DNA of 64,000 nt from Clostridiales bacterium (GCA_019422525.1 JAHZDE010000011.1:26353-90352); one strand, 5' to 3'; counted from the first letter of the stretch, positions 41,105-50,623 are shown. Made by a program: numbers and translations. Notes: generated from the letters alone by a model not told the origin.

Positions 41105-41440
41105 TTACATCCCAAGGATCTGCCACACATAGAGCGGGGCAGTCAGGGTGAACACCAGGCAGGCGAACAGGATGGCGGGAGCTGCCCACTCAAACTGCCC
41201 GTGCTTGCGGTAGTCAAAATACGCCGTACCCAGCTTGGCGAAGAAAAACACGGCGAGGATCAGGTCAATGGCGGGGAACACCACATTGTCCACCACCGTC
41301 TTAATCTGCTGGGATGCCGTCGTCCACGTTCCCTCAATCGCCCCTGCCACATCGCCGGAGGCGGCATAGGCCGGAACACAGAGCAGGCAGGCGGTCAGTG
41401 CAGACGCACAGAAAAGCATGGCAATCCGTTTCATTTTCAT
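41105..41440 (-). CDS. Signal-bearing two-TM protein (DUF3852-like, VirB2/TrbC-type)
   Basis: 111 residues. A signal peptide (MKMKRIAMLFCASALTACLLCVPAYAA) is followed by two membrane segments, the arrangement of VirB2/TrbC-type subunits. I associate it with DUF3852. It precedes the TrbL-like gene in the transfer operon, so a channel or surface subunit role is likely but unproven. Confidence 0.75.
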   Translation of the reverse strand: MKMKRIAMLFCASALTACLLCVPAYAASGDVAGAIEGTWTTASQQIKTVVDNVVFPAIDLILAVFFFAKLGTAYFDYRKHGQFEWAAPAILFACLVFTLTAPLYVWQILGM

Positions 41441-41536
41441 TTGGTTTCTCCCTTCGTTTTGAGGTTGGAAAAAGAAAAGGCCACAAAACCGGTATCACGG
41501 CCTTGCAGTCCTTGTTCTTTTTCTGATGTTGAATTG

Positions 41537-42001
41537 TTACATAGTGAGGTTCTGCCGGTGCTTCTGCTCCAACAGCAGCGGAGCCACCTCGATGATTTCC
41601 GGATGTTCCCGGAACTTCAGATCGCCCCGGTATCCGGCCTTCAGGTTACTGAACCTTCTCCCGGCCTCCAACAGCTCTGGCGGTGCATCGGCAGGCAGTT
41701 CCTGATTCCAGCGTACCCATTCTCCGCTCTGGTAGCGGGGTTCCAGTTTGAGAATCACATAATCCTCCGGCACAAAGGCAGGATAATGTTTCAGAACGCC
41801 GCCCAGCCCGTAATAAGGTTTCCCCTCCATCATTACGGTGCTTTGCATCAGCGTGAGTGTATCCGCAAGCGACGTGCAGAACCAGCATTCCGTATCGCCC
41901 ATGCGGCGGATTCTCCCGTCCTGCAGGATGCCGTCCAGATGGCTGCGGGCAGTGTAATGGTACAGTGGCCCTTGCGGCCTTGCAATTCGTTCATAAGCCA
42001 T
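41537..42001 (-). CDS. Unknown protein with possible ADP-ribosyltransferase-like N-terminus
   Basis: 154 residues. The start PLYHYTARSHLDGILQDGRIRRMGD...WFCTSLADTL resembles the HYT..L..IL..G.L pattern of ART-fold proteins (DarT/RNA 2'-phosphotransferase-like). The key downstream catalytic residues cannot be placed with confidence. It lies between the secreted surface protein and the DUF3852-like gene. It may be an effector or toxin carried by the element. Tentative. Confidence 0.55.
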   Translation of the reverse strand: MAYERIARPQGPLYHYTARSHLDGILQDGRIRRMGDTECWFCTSLADTLTLMQSTVMMEGKPYYGLGGVLKHYPAFVPEDYVILKLEPRYQSGEWVRWNQELPADAPPELLEAGRRFSNLKAGYRGDLKFREHPEIIEVAPLLLEQKHRQNLTM

Positions 42002-42014
42002 TGGGAATCCCTCC

Positions 42015-43715
42015 TTACTCCGGTTTCTGCGGCGCGATATGCCAGTCGCTCCACAGGTTCCCGCTGATTGTTACCGAATCGGTAAGGTTCATGGAAAGCA
42101 TCCCCGCAGGCGTCCAGCAGTCGATGAGCCAGGTATAGGGGGTGTAGCTGCCGTCCGGATACCAGATGGGCGTGAAGTGGGTGCGCCGGTTGTAGGTGCT
42201 GTAACGGTTCTGTTTAAATTCGTGGGTCATGTCATAACCTCCGCCCATTCGTTCCAGCAGCCGCCAGAAGCCCTGATACTGAAATTCCGGAAAGTAGGTG
42301 ACTGCATTCTGCGCTGCCGTTACGGCAGAGCTTTGGTTAGTGCTGACATGGGTGGTAACCTTTTCCGCAATTCCATAACCGGACTTCAGCGTCTTTCCGC
42401 TGGCTGTGGGGGATTTCTCATCTGGCGTGATGGTCATGGAGCCGCTGAGGCTGGCGGAGTAACGGTCAAAGTCGAACTCCCACCAGCCATGGTCGCACCA
42501 GTAGCCATCATCGTCGTCATCTCCACTGTGCCATACCCAGTAGGCATACCACCAGGGACGCCACACACCCCAGCTTGCGGAAGTAACCTGTGCATTGCCG
42601 GGTACGGACGGTCGGACAAATCCATAGTTACGGTCATCTGCGTTAGGGTCAGGCGGCGGATTTTCATCCAGATCCACGATGTTGACCCGAATGGTTCCCT
42701 TCTCCGCCGAACCTCCTCCGCGGACACGGACTGTGATGGTCATCTCCTGCGGCGTATCCGGCGTTGTCCAGCGGATCCACGCAAGCTGGCTGTCGCCTTC
42801 CGGGTAATAGACATGATTTACCCGATAGCTGCGTCCATTGACATTAAAGGTCACGGATACGGGATGATCCGGGTCGCTCTGGCCGCCGCTGACGCGGACT
42901 GCCGTGATGACCTCTGTATTGGCGCGGTATTCATAATCATAGACGCTGACCTCCGGTTCTTCCGGCGGCGCTTCATGAAACCGCACCACCCCAAGCCCCA
43001 GGGCTGTCTTTACCTCATGATTGGAGCGGACGCCGGAGGTGGGTCCGTTCCATACCGGATAGCCTAAATCCGCCACCTCCAGAAACATGGAAAGGGGCAG
43101 GTTCTGGAACGCGACGGTTGGGAGCCGCGCGCGGACCGCACCGCCTGTTACCTCGTCATACAGGGCTGCCTCCGTGGCCGTCATGGCAAGCCTGGTATCC
43201 TGAAAGGTCACATAAATGACCGGTTCCAGCAAAAGCCGGTATTCCCCATTTACCAGTACCTCAAACTCCACGCCGGTTATATTTGCGATACTGCGCACCA
43301 CCTGCTCGTCTGTAAAATAGCTTTTGATCTCCGCAATGCTTGCCATTCCCAGGCTTTTGGAGCTTAGGATCTTGGGCAGCGCCTGCGTCGGTCTCACAAA
43401 AATATAGTCTGAGGCAGATGGCGTTAATCCCGCCCCACTGCTATATTCCAGCTTGCACGTTTTAACAAAATGTACTTGAATAGCTGGATTTTTATTGGTC
43501 AGGTCGATGGGCGCAGTTACTGGCGTATGATCCGAAGCCCGAACCACAGTTACCCTTACTCCCTCATTACCGGCAGACCAAAAGTTGGAGCTGGTTCCCT
43601 CTCCCATGCTGCCGCCGCCATTGTCCACATTCCCCTCGCCAATAGCATACGCCGTTTGACACAGCGCTCCACACAGCAAGAGTATCGCCGCCAGAAGAAT
43701 TCCTATCCGCTTCAA
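42015..43715 (-). CDS. Large secreted surface protein of the transfer region
   Basis: About 566 residues. The TTG at 43715 (AAGGAGG 8 bases upstream) gives a clean signal peptide (LKRIGILLAAILLLCGALCQTAYA). The mature part is beta-rich, with repeated Val/Thr stretches and Trp/Tyr-rich segments (WGVWRPWWYAYWVWHSGDDDDDG) in its second half. There is no LPxTG anchor or C-terminal membrane segment. It lies among type IV secretion genes and could be an adhesin, a pilus-associated protein or a mating-pair factor. I do not recognise a named family. Confidence 0.75.
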   Translation of the reverse strand: MKRIGILLAAILLLCGALCQTAYAIGEGNVDNGGGSMGEGTSSNFWSAGNEGVRVTVVRASDHTPVTAPIDLTNKNPAIQVHFVKTCKLEYSSGAGLTPSASDYIFVRPTQALPKILSSKSLGMASIAEIKSYFTDEQVVRSIANITGVEFEVLVNGEYRLLLEPVIYVTFQDTRLAMTATEAALYDEVTGGAVRARLPTVAFQNLPLSMFLEVADLGYPVWNGPTSGVRSNHEVKTALGLGVVRFHEAPPEEPEVSVYDYEYRANTEVITAVRVSGGQSDPDHPVSVTFNVNGRSYRVNHVYYPEGDSQLAWIRWTTPDTPQEMTITVRVRGGGSAEKGTIRVNIVDLDENPPPDPNADDRNYGFVRPSVPGNAQVTSASWGVWRPWWYAYWVWHSGDDDDDGYWCDHGWWEFDFDRYSASLSGSMTITPDEKSPTASGKTLKSGYGIAEKVTTHVSTNQSSAVTAAQNAVTYFPEFQYQGFWRLLERMGGGYDMTHEFKQNRYSTYNRRTHFTPIWYPDGSYTPYTWLIDCWTPAGMLSMNLTDSVTISGNLWSDWHIAPQKPE

Positions 43716-43801
43716 ACACTGCCTCCTTCCCCAAAAGAAAAGGCACAGTCCAAAGACCATGCCAACTCTGCAGCTTTCATTTTTTCTTTATCATGCTTCA
43801 T

Positions 43802-44398
43802 CTAATTTCCCATATCTCCAATCTTATTTCCATTCTCATACATATCCTCCGCAAAAATTTCCGTTGTTCCGGTAATTGGCACCCAGCCAAACCCCGGCAG
43901 ATACACCTGACCGTCCCTCGTTTCTCCACCCTGTGGCTGTCCTGCAGCAGCTTCCGTTTCCTGTGGTTTTACCACTTCTTCATGCGCCACCGGTTCCGGC
44001 GGAGTTTCTACTTTCGTCCCATCCGGTTTCTGTGCCGGATCTGTTCTGGCCGCTTGCTCCGGCTCCTCCGGTTTTGTAACTTCCGGCTGGATTGCCTGCT
44101 CTGTCTGATCCGTCTGGGCCGGGCGGCTGTCCACAGGCTGGCTCGGTTCCGTACTGCCTGCTGGCTCCGTATCCGGCTGGATGACCAGTGATTCTTCCTT
44201 ATCTGATTGTTCGGTTTCTTCTATATTCCTGCTTGGAGCAATCACGGCTTCGTTGGCCGTGGAACTTTCCCGCGGGAGCGTATCCTCGCCGGCAGGGGGA
44301 TTTCCAAACTGCATACTGATGGCTGCCACCAGCCCGATGCAGATGACCGCGCCACAGCCGATTGCAAGCATTTTCTTTGTTTTCTCTGTCATTTTCAT
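43802..44398 (-). CDS. Membrane-anchored Pro/Glu-rich protein (DUF6550-like)
   Basis: About 198 residues. One N-terminal membrane segment (KMLAIGCGAVICIGLVAAISM) and a long extracellular, low-complexity Pro/Glu/Thr-rich stalk end in a short conserved domain (QVYLPGFGWVPITGTTEIFAEDMYENGNKIGDMGN). I chose the ATG at 44398 (AAGGAGG). The stalk probably spans the cell wall. It directly precedes the surface protein gene, so the two may cooperate. Confidence 0.75.
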   Translation of the reverse strand: MKMTEKTKKMLAIGCGAVICIGLVAAISMQFGNPPAGEDTLPRESSTANEAVIAPSRNIEETEQSDKEESLVIQPDTEPAGSTEPSQPVDSRPAQTDQTEQAIQPEVTKPEEPEQAARTDPAQKPDGTKVETPPEPVAHEEVVKPQETEAAAGQPQGGETRDGQVYLPGFGWVPITGTTEIFAEDMYENGNKIGDMGN

Positions 44399-44504
44399 AT
44401 TGCATTCCTCCTTGTTGGGTGGGAGCTTCCGCCTGGTTTTGCTCACAACATACTATATAAATTTCCCAAAGTCCAGCGATTTCCCTGTTTCTTCCCTAAG
44501 TTTC

Positions 44505-45086
44505 TCAAAACACCTCGATATATCCGGCCTGCACCTTTAAGGTGATGTGCATGGAGGGAAGAAGCCTGCCGCCAAACCGCACCGGCGCCTCCAGCCGAAT
44601 TACCGCGTCTGCCTCGAAACGCTGGGCATTCTGCGGGTCGGAGGGAGCCAGCGGCGCATTGCGGATCGTCACGTCCAGACCATCCACCACATATTCCACC
44701 ACACGGCCGGAATCCCCTGCATACTTGACGCGCCTGCCGCCGGCAGGTTCCGTGCCGATGACGCTGTCCAGATATGCATAGATATCTCCCTCACTGACCG
44801 CCATTTCCCATCCTTCCTCTCCGTCCGGCATATAACCCCCGGAATATCCCTCCCGCACACCATGGTAGACCCCGGCGTAGTTATCGTTCACGGCGGAGAT
44901 GACGGCATCCTCCACCGCTTCCTTTACCCCAGCCGCAATAACCTGGAGCCGGAAATACTCGCTGACACCGCAGAAAATGATGACCAGCGACAGCGTGACG
45001 GCAATCATGAAAGGGAACGACGCTCCCTGCCTGTCCTTTAACAGCCATCTTATCTTTTTCGCCAAAGGCATCCACCTCACTTCCAA
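44505..45086 (-). CDS. TadE-like pseudopilin
   Basis: About 193 residues. A short basic N-terminus with an RQGASFPFMIAVTLSLVIIF segment gives the single hydrophobic helix of TadE-type minor pilins, and a beta-rich domain follows. A TTG at 45086 has GGAGG 4-5 bases upstream; an ATG at 45071 is an alternative start. It is the last gene of the Tad set and overlaps the DUF4320-like gene upstream. Confidence 0.78.
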   Translation of the reverse strand: MEVRWMPLAKKIRWLLKDRQGASFPFMIAVTLSLVIIFCGVSEYFRLQVIAAGVKEAVEDAVISAVNDNYAGVYHGVREGYSGGYMPDGEEGWEMAVSEGDIYAYLDSVIGTEPAGGRRVKYAGDSGRVVEYVVDGLDVTIRNAPLAPSDPQNAQRFEADAVIRLEAPVRFGGRLLPSMHITLKVQAGYIEVF

Positions 45087-45481
45087 TAAACCTCCGATTT
45101 TCCCACCGACTGCGCCCGCAGGGTGACCGGAAAGGAGCCAAATCCGCCAAACAGCCCGATTTCCCGGCGCAGGGTCAGGGTGACCGTCATTTTCTCATTC
45201 AGCTGGACCCTGCCGTCTGCCGACCACGAAATATCCGGAGTCAAACCGGTTTTCTCCTGGAGGATGGCGGCGCGTCGGTCCGTCTCCGTATCAATCCGCC
45301 CGGATATCTCCGCTTCCCGCATCAGCTCCGTGGCAAAGGTATCGAGCTGCTGTTTGGCAATGAACACCGGAAGCACCCTGACAGCCAGCGCCAGTACCAG
45401 CACCGCGCACAGCACCAGCACCACGATGTCCACGTATCCTTCCGCCCGTTTTTCTTTTAGGACCTGTCCGATCCGTTTCAT
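45077..45481 (-). CDS. DUF4320/TadE-like pilin-type protein
   Basis: About 134 residues: a cytoplasmic basic N-terminus (MKRIGQVLKEKRAEGYVDIV), one membrane helix (VLVLCAVLVLALAVRVL) and an extracellular domain. It fits the DUF4320 family linked to Tad-type secretion. An 11-G homopolymer on the coding strand lies 10 bases before the ATG at 45481, in the position of the ribosome binding site. Confidence 0.78.
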   Translation of the reverse strand: MKRIGQVLKEKRAEGYVDIVVLVLCAVLVLALAVRVLPVFIAKQQLDTFATELMREAEISGRIDTETDRRAAILQEKTGLTPDISWSADGRVQLNEKMTVTLTLRREIGLFGGFGSFPVTLRAQSVGKSEVYWK

Positions 45482-45491
45482 CACATGGCCA

Positions 45492-45502
45492 CCCCCCCCC
45501 CC
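45492..45502 (-). repeat. G11 homopolymer at a ribosome binding site
   Basis: Eleven consecutive C on the plus strand (G11 on the coding strand) lie between tadC and the DUF4320-like gene. No better Shine-Dalgarno sequence is present, so the tract itself probably pairs with 16S rRNA. Its length could vary by slippage. Confidence 0.7.
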
Positions 45503-45503
45503 A

Positions 45504-46376
45504 TTAAAACATCCCGCCCAGGCTGGTCACTGCCACATAGCAGATGATTGCCAGGTAGGTAATCAGAAAACACATCAGCATGGCAAACGAGAATACCCGA
45601 ATCTTCGGCGGGATTTTCTGTGCCTTGGCTTTCAGTCGCTGCAGCTCCAACTGCTTGAAATCGTGCGCCAGCATCTGAAAATATACCGCACTGTCATCGC
45701 CGCGCAGCACACCAATCAGGCCGCGCACCGCATCGGACAGCATGGGGGAATTGAGCCTTGCTTCAAAACGTGTAAGCGCCGCCTCATAGTTGGAGGAACG
45801 CATATCGGCCAGAAGCACATCCAGTTCGCCTGTCAAAGCCGGGCCAGCGTTTCCCTTAAACCGTTCCAGCATCCCGATGACATTGCGGCTGGCTTTCAGT
45901 TCCTGTTCGATGGTTGCAACCAGACGAGACAGCTCACCCTCAATTTCATCTCTCTTTGCTTTCAGACGCTCATCGGCTTTCTGGCTCTCCTTGAAGTACA
46001 TGAGTACAGCCAGAATGACAACAACCGGCGACAATAGCGGCAATAGAAACACACAAGGAATAACGCCCAGAAGAATAGCTCCGGCTTTGACAAAGGCGTA
46101 TGCCTGATAGACCTCCGGGGTTAGATTCATGCCGCTGGCCTGCAACACATTGTTGACTCTGCTGCGCTTGTATTCGTCCATGTGGATATACTTGGCCAGC
46201 CGCACCGACACGGTCATCAGATAGGTTTCGATGGTTTTGGTACTCTTTTTGTCCTGTCTGACCGTTCCAAGCATGGCTTTGGCTGCACCGATGGTAGGAA
46301 GTTTCAGGAAGGAGGCAGCCAAAAAGAACAGGCCGCTTGCCAGAAACAGCCCAAATAAAAACAATAGTCCCGTCAT
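45504..46376 (-). CDS. TadC-like type II/IV secretion system F protein
   Basis: About 290 residues with membrane segments at both ends and in the middle. Arg/Asp-rich cytosolic regions (EGELSRLVATIEQELKASRNVIGMLERF, HDFKQLELQRLKAKAQKIPPKIRV) match the GspF/TadC family. I chose the ATG at 46376 after AGGAGGTGAG. It forms the inner-membrane platform with TadB. Confidence 0.85.
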   Translation of the reverse strand: MTGLLFLFGLFLASGLFFLAASFLKLPTIGAAKAMLGTVRQDKKSTKTIETYLMTVSVRLAKYIHMDEYKRSRVNNVLQASGMNLTPEVYQAYAFVKAGAILLGVIPCVFLLPLLSPVVVILAVLMYFKESQKADERLKAKRDEIEGELSRLVATIEQELKASRNVIGMLERFKGNAGPALTGELDVLLADMRSSNYEAALTRFEARLNSPMLSDAVRGLIGVLRGDDSAVYFQMLAHDFKQLELQRLKAKAQKIPPKIRVFSFAMLMCFLITYLAIICYVAVTSLGGMF

Positions 46377-46381
46377 GGCGC

Positions 46382-47311
46382 TCACCTCCTGTACTCAATG
46401 GGACGAGTCAGCTTAACGACAAAGCCCGCTGACACAAAGATGACCGCCGCTGTGATGGCCAGAATCACCTGTCCCAACGGCGTGTGCATCAACACATGAT
46501 ACCAGTCCTTATTCAGCAGATACATCAGCGGGATATTGCCGATGACAAAGATAACCATGATGAGGAATTCCTTGCGCGGCTCGGCAATCATATATTCCAG
46601 CTCTGCGTTCACATTACGCATATCGGAGAGCTTTGCCACAATGGGTGTCAGGGTGGTTTTCAGGCTTCGGTCGTGCTGACAGTCGCAGATGGCATCGCAC
46701 CATTCGCGGAACACCTCATTGTCGATCCGGCTGCGCATTGCTTTGATGGCAGCTTCCACATCAGGATTCACCAGCTTGATCTGCATCAAAAAGTCCTTGA
46801 ACACCTTGGAAACGGGCGGATTCAGATAGGCGATGTTTTCCTCCACTGCTGTCACAATATCTTCGGTACGCAGGTAGGCGGTTGTCACAACAGACAGAGC
46901 TGTTTCCAGCTCGGAAGCGATATCACGCTTATAGTGGTTTGCCGTCAGCTTCACATACCAGAACGGCAGGAACATAAAACCTACCGCCAGTACCGGAGCC
47001 ATGAAAAAGTTGCCCAGTAAAATAGCGATGGAACCGCCCATGCAAAACATGGCAAGGGACGCCGCACACACCAAAGAAAAGCGGCTGCTGCGTCCGGTCA
47101 TTTCCAGCACATCCTGCGCTTCCCGGATTTCTCTGCGCAGCGGGCCAACCTTTTTTCGCCCGGTGGAGGACTTGATATCTTCTCGAATGCTGCCCTTGGG
47201 ACGAAGCAGAAATGCGAACAGGTTGTCCGTAAATTCCACCGGCTTCAGTCCGAGCAGCAGAAATGCGCCGACAATCAATCCGGCGCAGGCTAACAGTTGT
47301 ATTACAGTCAT
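46382..47311 (-). CDS. TadB-like type II/IV secretion system F protein
   Basis: 309 residues, GspF-like fold with several membrane helices. The cytosolic helical domain carries ALSVVTTAYLRTEDIVTAVEENI and EWCDAICDCQHDRSLKTTLTP. It overlaps the preceding cpaF-like gene by four bases and is followed directly by the tadC-like gene. It makes the Tad assembly platform in the membrane. Confidence 0.87.
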   Translation of the reverse strand: MTVIQLLACAGLIVGAFLLLGLKPVEFTDNLFAFLLRPKGSIREDIKSSTGRKKVGPLRREIREAQDVLEMTGRSSRFSLVCAASLAMFCMGGSIAILLGNFFMAPVLAVGFMFLPFWYVKLTANHYKRDIASELETALSVVTTAYLRTEDIVTAVEENIAYLNPPVSKVFKDFLMQIKLVNPDVEAAIKAMRSRIDNEVFREWCDAICDCQHDRSLKTTLTPIVAKLSDMRNVNAELEYMIAEPRKEFLIMVIFVIGNIPLMYLLNKDWYHVLMHTPLGQVILAITAAVIFVSAGFVVKLTRPIEYRR

Positions 47312-48915
47312 GCAGTTTTTTCCTCCTTTCCCTGCGGCGCGCAGAGTTTTTTCAACAGATCCTGCGGCATTCCGTTTTCCATCAGGCGGCGGGCGAGGCT
47401 GTCCGAGATGGGGCTGACCTGCCGATGTTCGCCGGTGATGATGAATTTGCCGTTTTCAATGCGGTTTTCCGAAATCTGATACTGAAACAGCGGACGGAAC
47501 TTTCTTGTGCCGTCTGGCAGAATCTCACATTCCATGATTTCCATCAAACGGCGGTCTTTGTTCTCAAGCTGTTTACAGAAAGCCACGATTGGGTACGCTT
47601 CGGTCACAAATCCCATCAGTGTTTCATCGCTCATATCAATAGCTCGTTTGCAGAGAGAAACCATACGGCGGTATGTTGCATCGCAGCTCATGGAGTGGAT
47701 GGTGGTCACCACTGCCACACCGGTTCTGGCTGCCTCCTGTGCTGCATTGGCTTCCGGGCCGCGCATCTCACCGACTACAATCACATCCGGATTAAAACGC
47801 AGCGCCATATCCAGCAGCGCAATCTGATCCACCCGCTGGCGCTCATGCTCGCTATCGCGTGTCAGAGTATGGATGACCGAATTGACCACCTGACCATCCC
47901 GTCTGCGCACCAAAGCCAGCTCACGGGAACCGTTTTCGATGGTGTAAATGCGCTTACTGTCCGGAATTGTGGTTAAGAGCCACCCCAGCAGAGTGGTTTT
48001 ACCGGAGCTGGTCGCGCCTGCCACGCACACGGATATACCATAGCGAATGCACTCCGAAAGAAAATCCAGCATTTCGCCGGTGGCAGTACCGCCGTTCACA
48101 AAGTCCTCTTTTTTCATGCTCTGGGGATTGACGATTCGGATGGACGCCGCCACACCCACATCTTCATCCACGATGGGTGATTTCAACACCGCAATGCGGA
48201 TGTTCTTACTTAAATGGCCAAGCACGCTTGGACTGGCATCATCCAGTACCATACCGGAGACATGAAGCATTCGGCGCACCACATTGATGGCGTGTTCCGG
48301 GCTGTCAAAGTGTTCAGTCAGCTTTTTGGTAACGCCGCCCGAATACTGCACCTCCACATCATCCCATGCGTTGACATCAATTTCTTCAATGCCCTCGCCG
48401 TAGATATACTTGGTGAGAAAGCCGAACTCAGCCATCTCAGAATAAATGCCGCCAATCAGCTCATCGGTGGACATGCCCTCCACAGCGATGCGGTGATCCT
48501 GAATGTATTTCCCTGCATAGCGGCGAATCTGTGCTTTGACTTCTTCGCTGCCATCCCCGGTGACCAGATTACTGTACTCTTTGGAAAGGTACGCCTGCAC
48601 CTCCCGCAGTACCGAGGTGAAATCACGATGAGTATCTCCGGCAGCAAAGAACAGGTCATGGGTTCGGAGGGCTTTCGCCCTTGCCGGTGCGTGGGATTCC
48701 TGCATGGCTGGTTCCGATTCCGACAACAAAACAGCTTCTTCCGGCTCCGGTGGCTGCCATCTATCCGGGGAAGGATAGTTCGGGCCGAATTGCAAATCAG
48801 TAAACTTTTCCGCTGCGGACTCTGCTTTTTTCTGTTCCGGCACAGGGATTTCTTCCGGAACAGCATCCACAGAATCCCCATAGAATGCGGATTTGCTGCG
48901 CTTTTCTCCTAACAT
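47308..48915 (-). CDS. CpaF/TadA-type pilus assembly ATPase
   Basis: 535 residues. An N-terminal variable acidic region (about 1-100) precedes the secretion ATPase core. Walker A GATSSGKTTLL lies near residue 303. An Asp box (RFNPDVIVVGEMRGPEA) and the TGVAVVTTIHS histidine box follow. It powers pilus subunit assembly. Start at 48915 overlaps the end of the CpaE-like gene by seven bases. Confidence 0.93.
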   Translation of the reverse strand: MLGEKRSKSAFYGDSVDAVPEEIPVPEQKKAESAAEKFTDLQFGPNYPSPDRWQPPEPEEAVLLSESEPAMQESHAPARAKALRTHDLFFAAGDTHRDFTSVLREVQAYLSKEYSNLVTGDGSEEVKAQIRRYAGKYIQDHRIAVEGMSTDELIGGIYSEMAEFGFLTKYIYGEGIEEIDVNAWDDVEVQYSGGVTKKLTEHFDSPEHAINVVRRMLHVSGMVLDDASPSVLGHLSKNIRIAVLKSPIVDEDVGVAASIRIVNPQSMKKEDFVNGGTATGEMLDFLSECIRYGISVCVAGATSSGKTTLLGWLLTTIPDSKRIYTIENGSRELALVRRRDGQVVNSVIHTLTRDSEHERQRVDQIALLDMALRFNPDVIVVGEMRGPEANAAQEAARTGVAVVTTIHSMSCDATYRRMVSLCKRAIDMSDETLMGFVTEAYPIVAFCKQLENKDRRLMEIMECEILPDGTRKFRPLFQYQISENRIENGKFIITGEHRQVSPISDSLARRLMENGMPQDLLKKLCAPQGKEEKTA

Positions 48916-49721
48916 CCGAACACCTCCTTTGTGATGGATTCCAGCGTTTTACGATAGCCACGGCTGTCTTTCAGGCTCAATTCCTTCATGAGATTTCCCT
49001 CCAGAACCTGCGCCGCCACTTCCTCTGAATGGGGAAGCTGAAAGGTCACACTGCCCAGCACCTGCTCAATATGGTCGCTGGCTTCATTGGGACGCACATT
49101 GCTGGCTACCTTGTACTGCTTTTCCGCATCCCATTGATTTTCTTTCAGCAACGGAAGCTGACTGGACAGGTAGCTGATGCTTTTCAGGTCACAGTTCACC
49201 AGCCGCAGCACCGCATCCGATTCCATCAGTGCAATGGCGGAAAGAATATCGTTTGCAATATGGCTGCTGCAATCAATGATGATATAGGGCGCAATGCTGC
49301 GCAGACAGTTCAGCAGTTCCTCGGCCTGCTGGCGCTCATAAACCGGATAGGTGTACTCGTTCTCACCCTTCCGCATTCCAAGAATGGTCAGGTGTCGGAA
49401 TTTTTTATGCGTGATACAGTTATGGCGCACAAGGGATTCCGACACATGGCTGGCTGCAAGAACACTGCCAAGGGAATGTTCTTCCTCCAGTTCCCCCGGT
49501 GGACAGATGCAGGGAAGCATGGGGGTGTTCATGTCACACAGCAGAAGAGCCACATCTCGCTTTTGCATGGCAAGGCGCACCGCCAGCTTAACCGCCGTCA
49601 CCGTTTTCCCGGAGCCGGGGCTGCCCCAGACCGCCAACACCTGATTATCATTTTCCGGTTCCTGCTCCTGCACATCTTCCCCTGCGTTTCGATGGAAAAT
49701 ACTGTTTTTCAGAAAATTCAA
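48909..49721 (-). CDS. CpaE/TadZ-like MinD-family ATPase
   Basis: 270 residues. A deviant P-loop WGSPGSGKTVTAVKLA lies near residue 33, with an IIDCSSHIANDI switch region. It resembles the MinD/ParA group that positions Tad pilus machinery in the cell. It is in the standard order cpaB-cpaE-cpaF-tadB-tadC. No receiver domain is present, as in other Gram-positive versions. Confidence 0.88.
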   Translation of the reverse strand: MNFLKNSIFHRNAGEDVQEQEPENDNQVLAVWGSPGSGKTVTAVKLAVRLAMQKRDVALLLCDMNTPMLPCICPPGELEEEHSLGSVLAASHVSESLVRHNCITHKKFRHLTILGMRKGENEYTYPVYERQQAEELLNCLRSIAPYIIIDCSSHIANDILSAIALMESDAVLRLVNCDLKSISYLSSQLPLLKENQWDAEKQYKVASNVRPNEASDHIEQVLGSVTFQLPHSEEVAAQVLEGNLMKELSLKDSRGYRKTLESITKEVFGC

Positions 49722-49724
49722 GGC

Positions 49725-50558
49725 TTATTCCACCTCACTTTCTGCAGTAGGTTCAGCAGGGTCAGACGCCTCCGTTTCCGTAGTTTCCGGCTGTGCTTCC
49801 GGTTCAGTCTGAGTTGTTTCTTCCTCAACAGGCGGATACAGCTCTGTCAGCACGGCTTCCTGCGCTTCAATGAATTTCACGCTGTTCGCTGCATCGCCGC
49901 GATAGGCAAGGGAGAGGTGCAGCTTGCCGTCTGCTTCCAGCTCCGCAAGGACTTTGCTCTGCTCTGGAGTAACCAAAAGTGTAACGGTTCCGGGAAGCTC
50001 CTTTTCACTGTCCTCGTCCTGTTCTCCGGTATTGGCATCATAGCCACTGGTGGCTGTAACAGCGATGACCTCTACATACTGCAGCTCGGCAGGAATGACC
50101 GTTGCGCCCTGCTTTTTATAGTCCGGTGCAATGACTGAAACGATATCCCCGCTCTGCAGCTTACCGGAAAGACCGTTGGCAAAGGCTTTCACCGAAACGG
50201 AAATCGCCTGTTTTTCCCCTGTCAGACTGTACAGATAGGCATTTTCGGCGGCAGGTTCGTCCGCGATTTTGGATGCGATGATGTAATCGCCGGGGACGAG
50301 GTCTGCGGAGGCAAACCTGCCCACGACAGTATCCAGGCTCTTTACCACATCCTCCGGCAAGTTGTAGCCGCCCACCTCTACGGTTTTCACCTTATCAGCG
50401 GTGATTTCCTCACCGGTTTTGACTGCCTTGACCACACGGACAATTTCCGCCTTTTCGCTGATGCTCTGGTTAAACAGCGGCGTAACGGCAAAGCAGATCA
50501 CAAGGGACAGGATGATACAGATTACCCCGATGACAGTTCTATTTTTCAGAAAACTCAT
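49725..50558 (-). CDS. CpaB/RcpC-like SAF-domain pilus assembly protein
   Basis: 277 residues. An N-terminal membrane anchor (TVIGVICIILSLVICFAV) is followed by a SAF domain (EITADKVKTVEVGGYNLPEDVV) and the RcpC region (AISVSVKAFANGLSGKLQSGDIVSVIAP). A C-terminal Glu/Thr/Pro tail is probably extracellular. It starts the Tad assembly block and supports pilus extrusion. Confidence 0.88.
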   Translation of the reverse strand: MSFLKNRTVIGVICIILSLVICFAVTPLFNQSISEKAEIVRVVKAVKTGEEITADKVKTVEVGGYNLPEDVVKSLDTVVGRFASADLVPGDYIIASKIADEPAAENAYLYSLTGEKQAISVSVKAFANGLSGKLQSGDIVSVIAPDYKKQGATVIPAELQYVEVIAVTATSGYDANTGEQDEDSEKELPGTVTLLVTPEQSKVLAELEADGKLHLSLAYRGDAANSVKFIEAQEAVLTELYPPVEEETTQTEPEAQPETTETEASDPAEPTAESEVE

Positions 50559-50623
50559 AAACGATTGTCCTCCTTATTTTCAAAGTGAGGGGCAGACCCC
50601 AAATCAAAGCCCGCCCGGATTGG

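Noticed and set aside
42039..43067. A 342-codon plus-strand ORF opposite the surface protein
   Set aside because: The minus-strand frame has a signal peptide, a good ribosome binding site and operon context; the plus frame has none.
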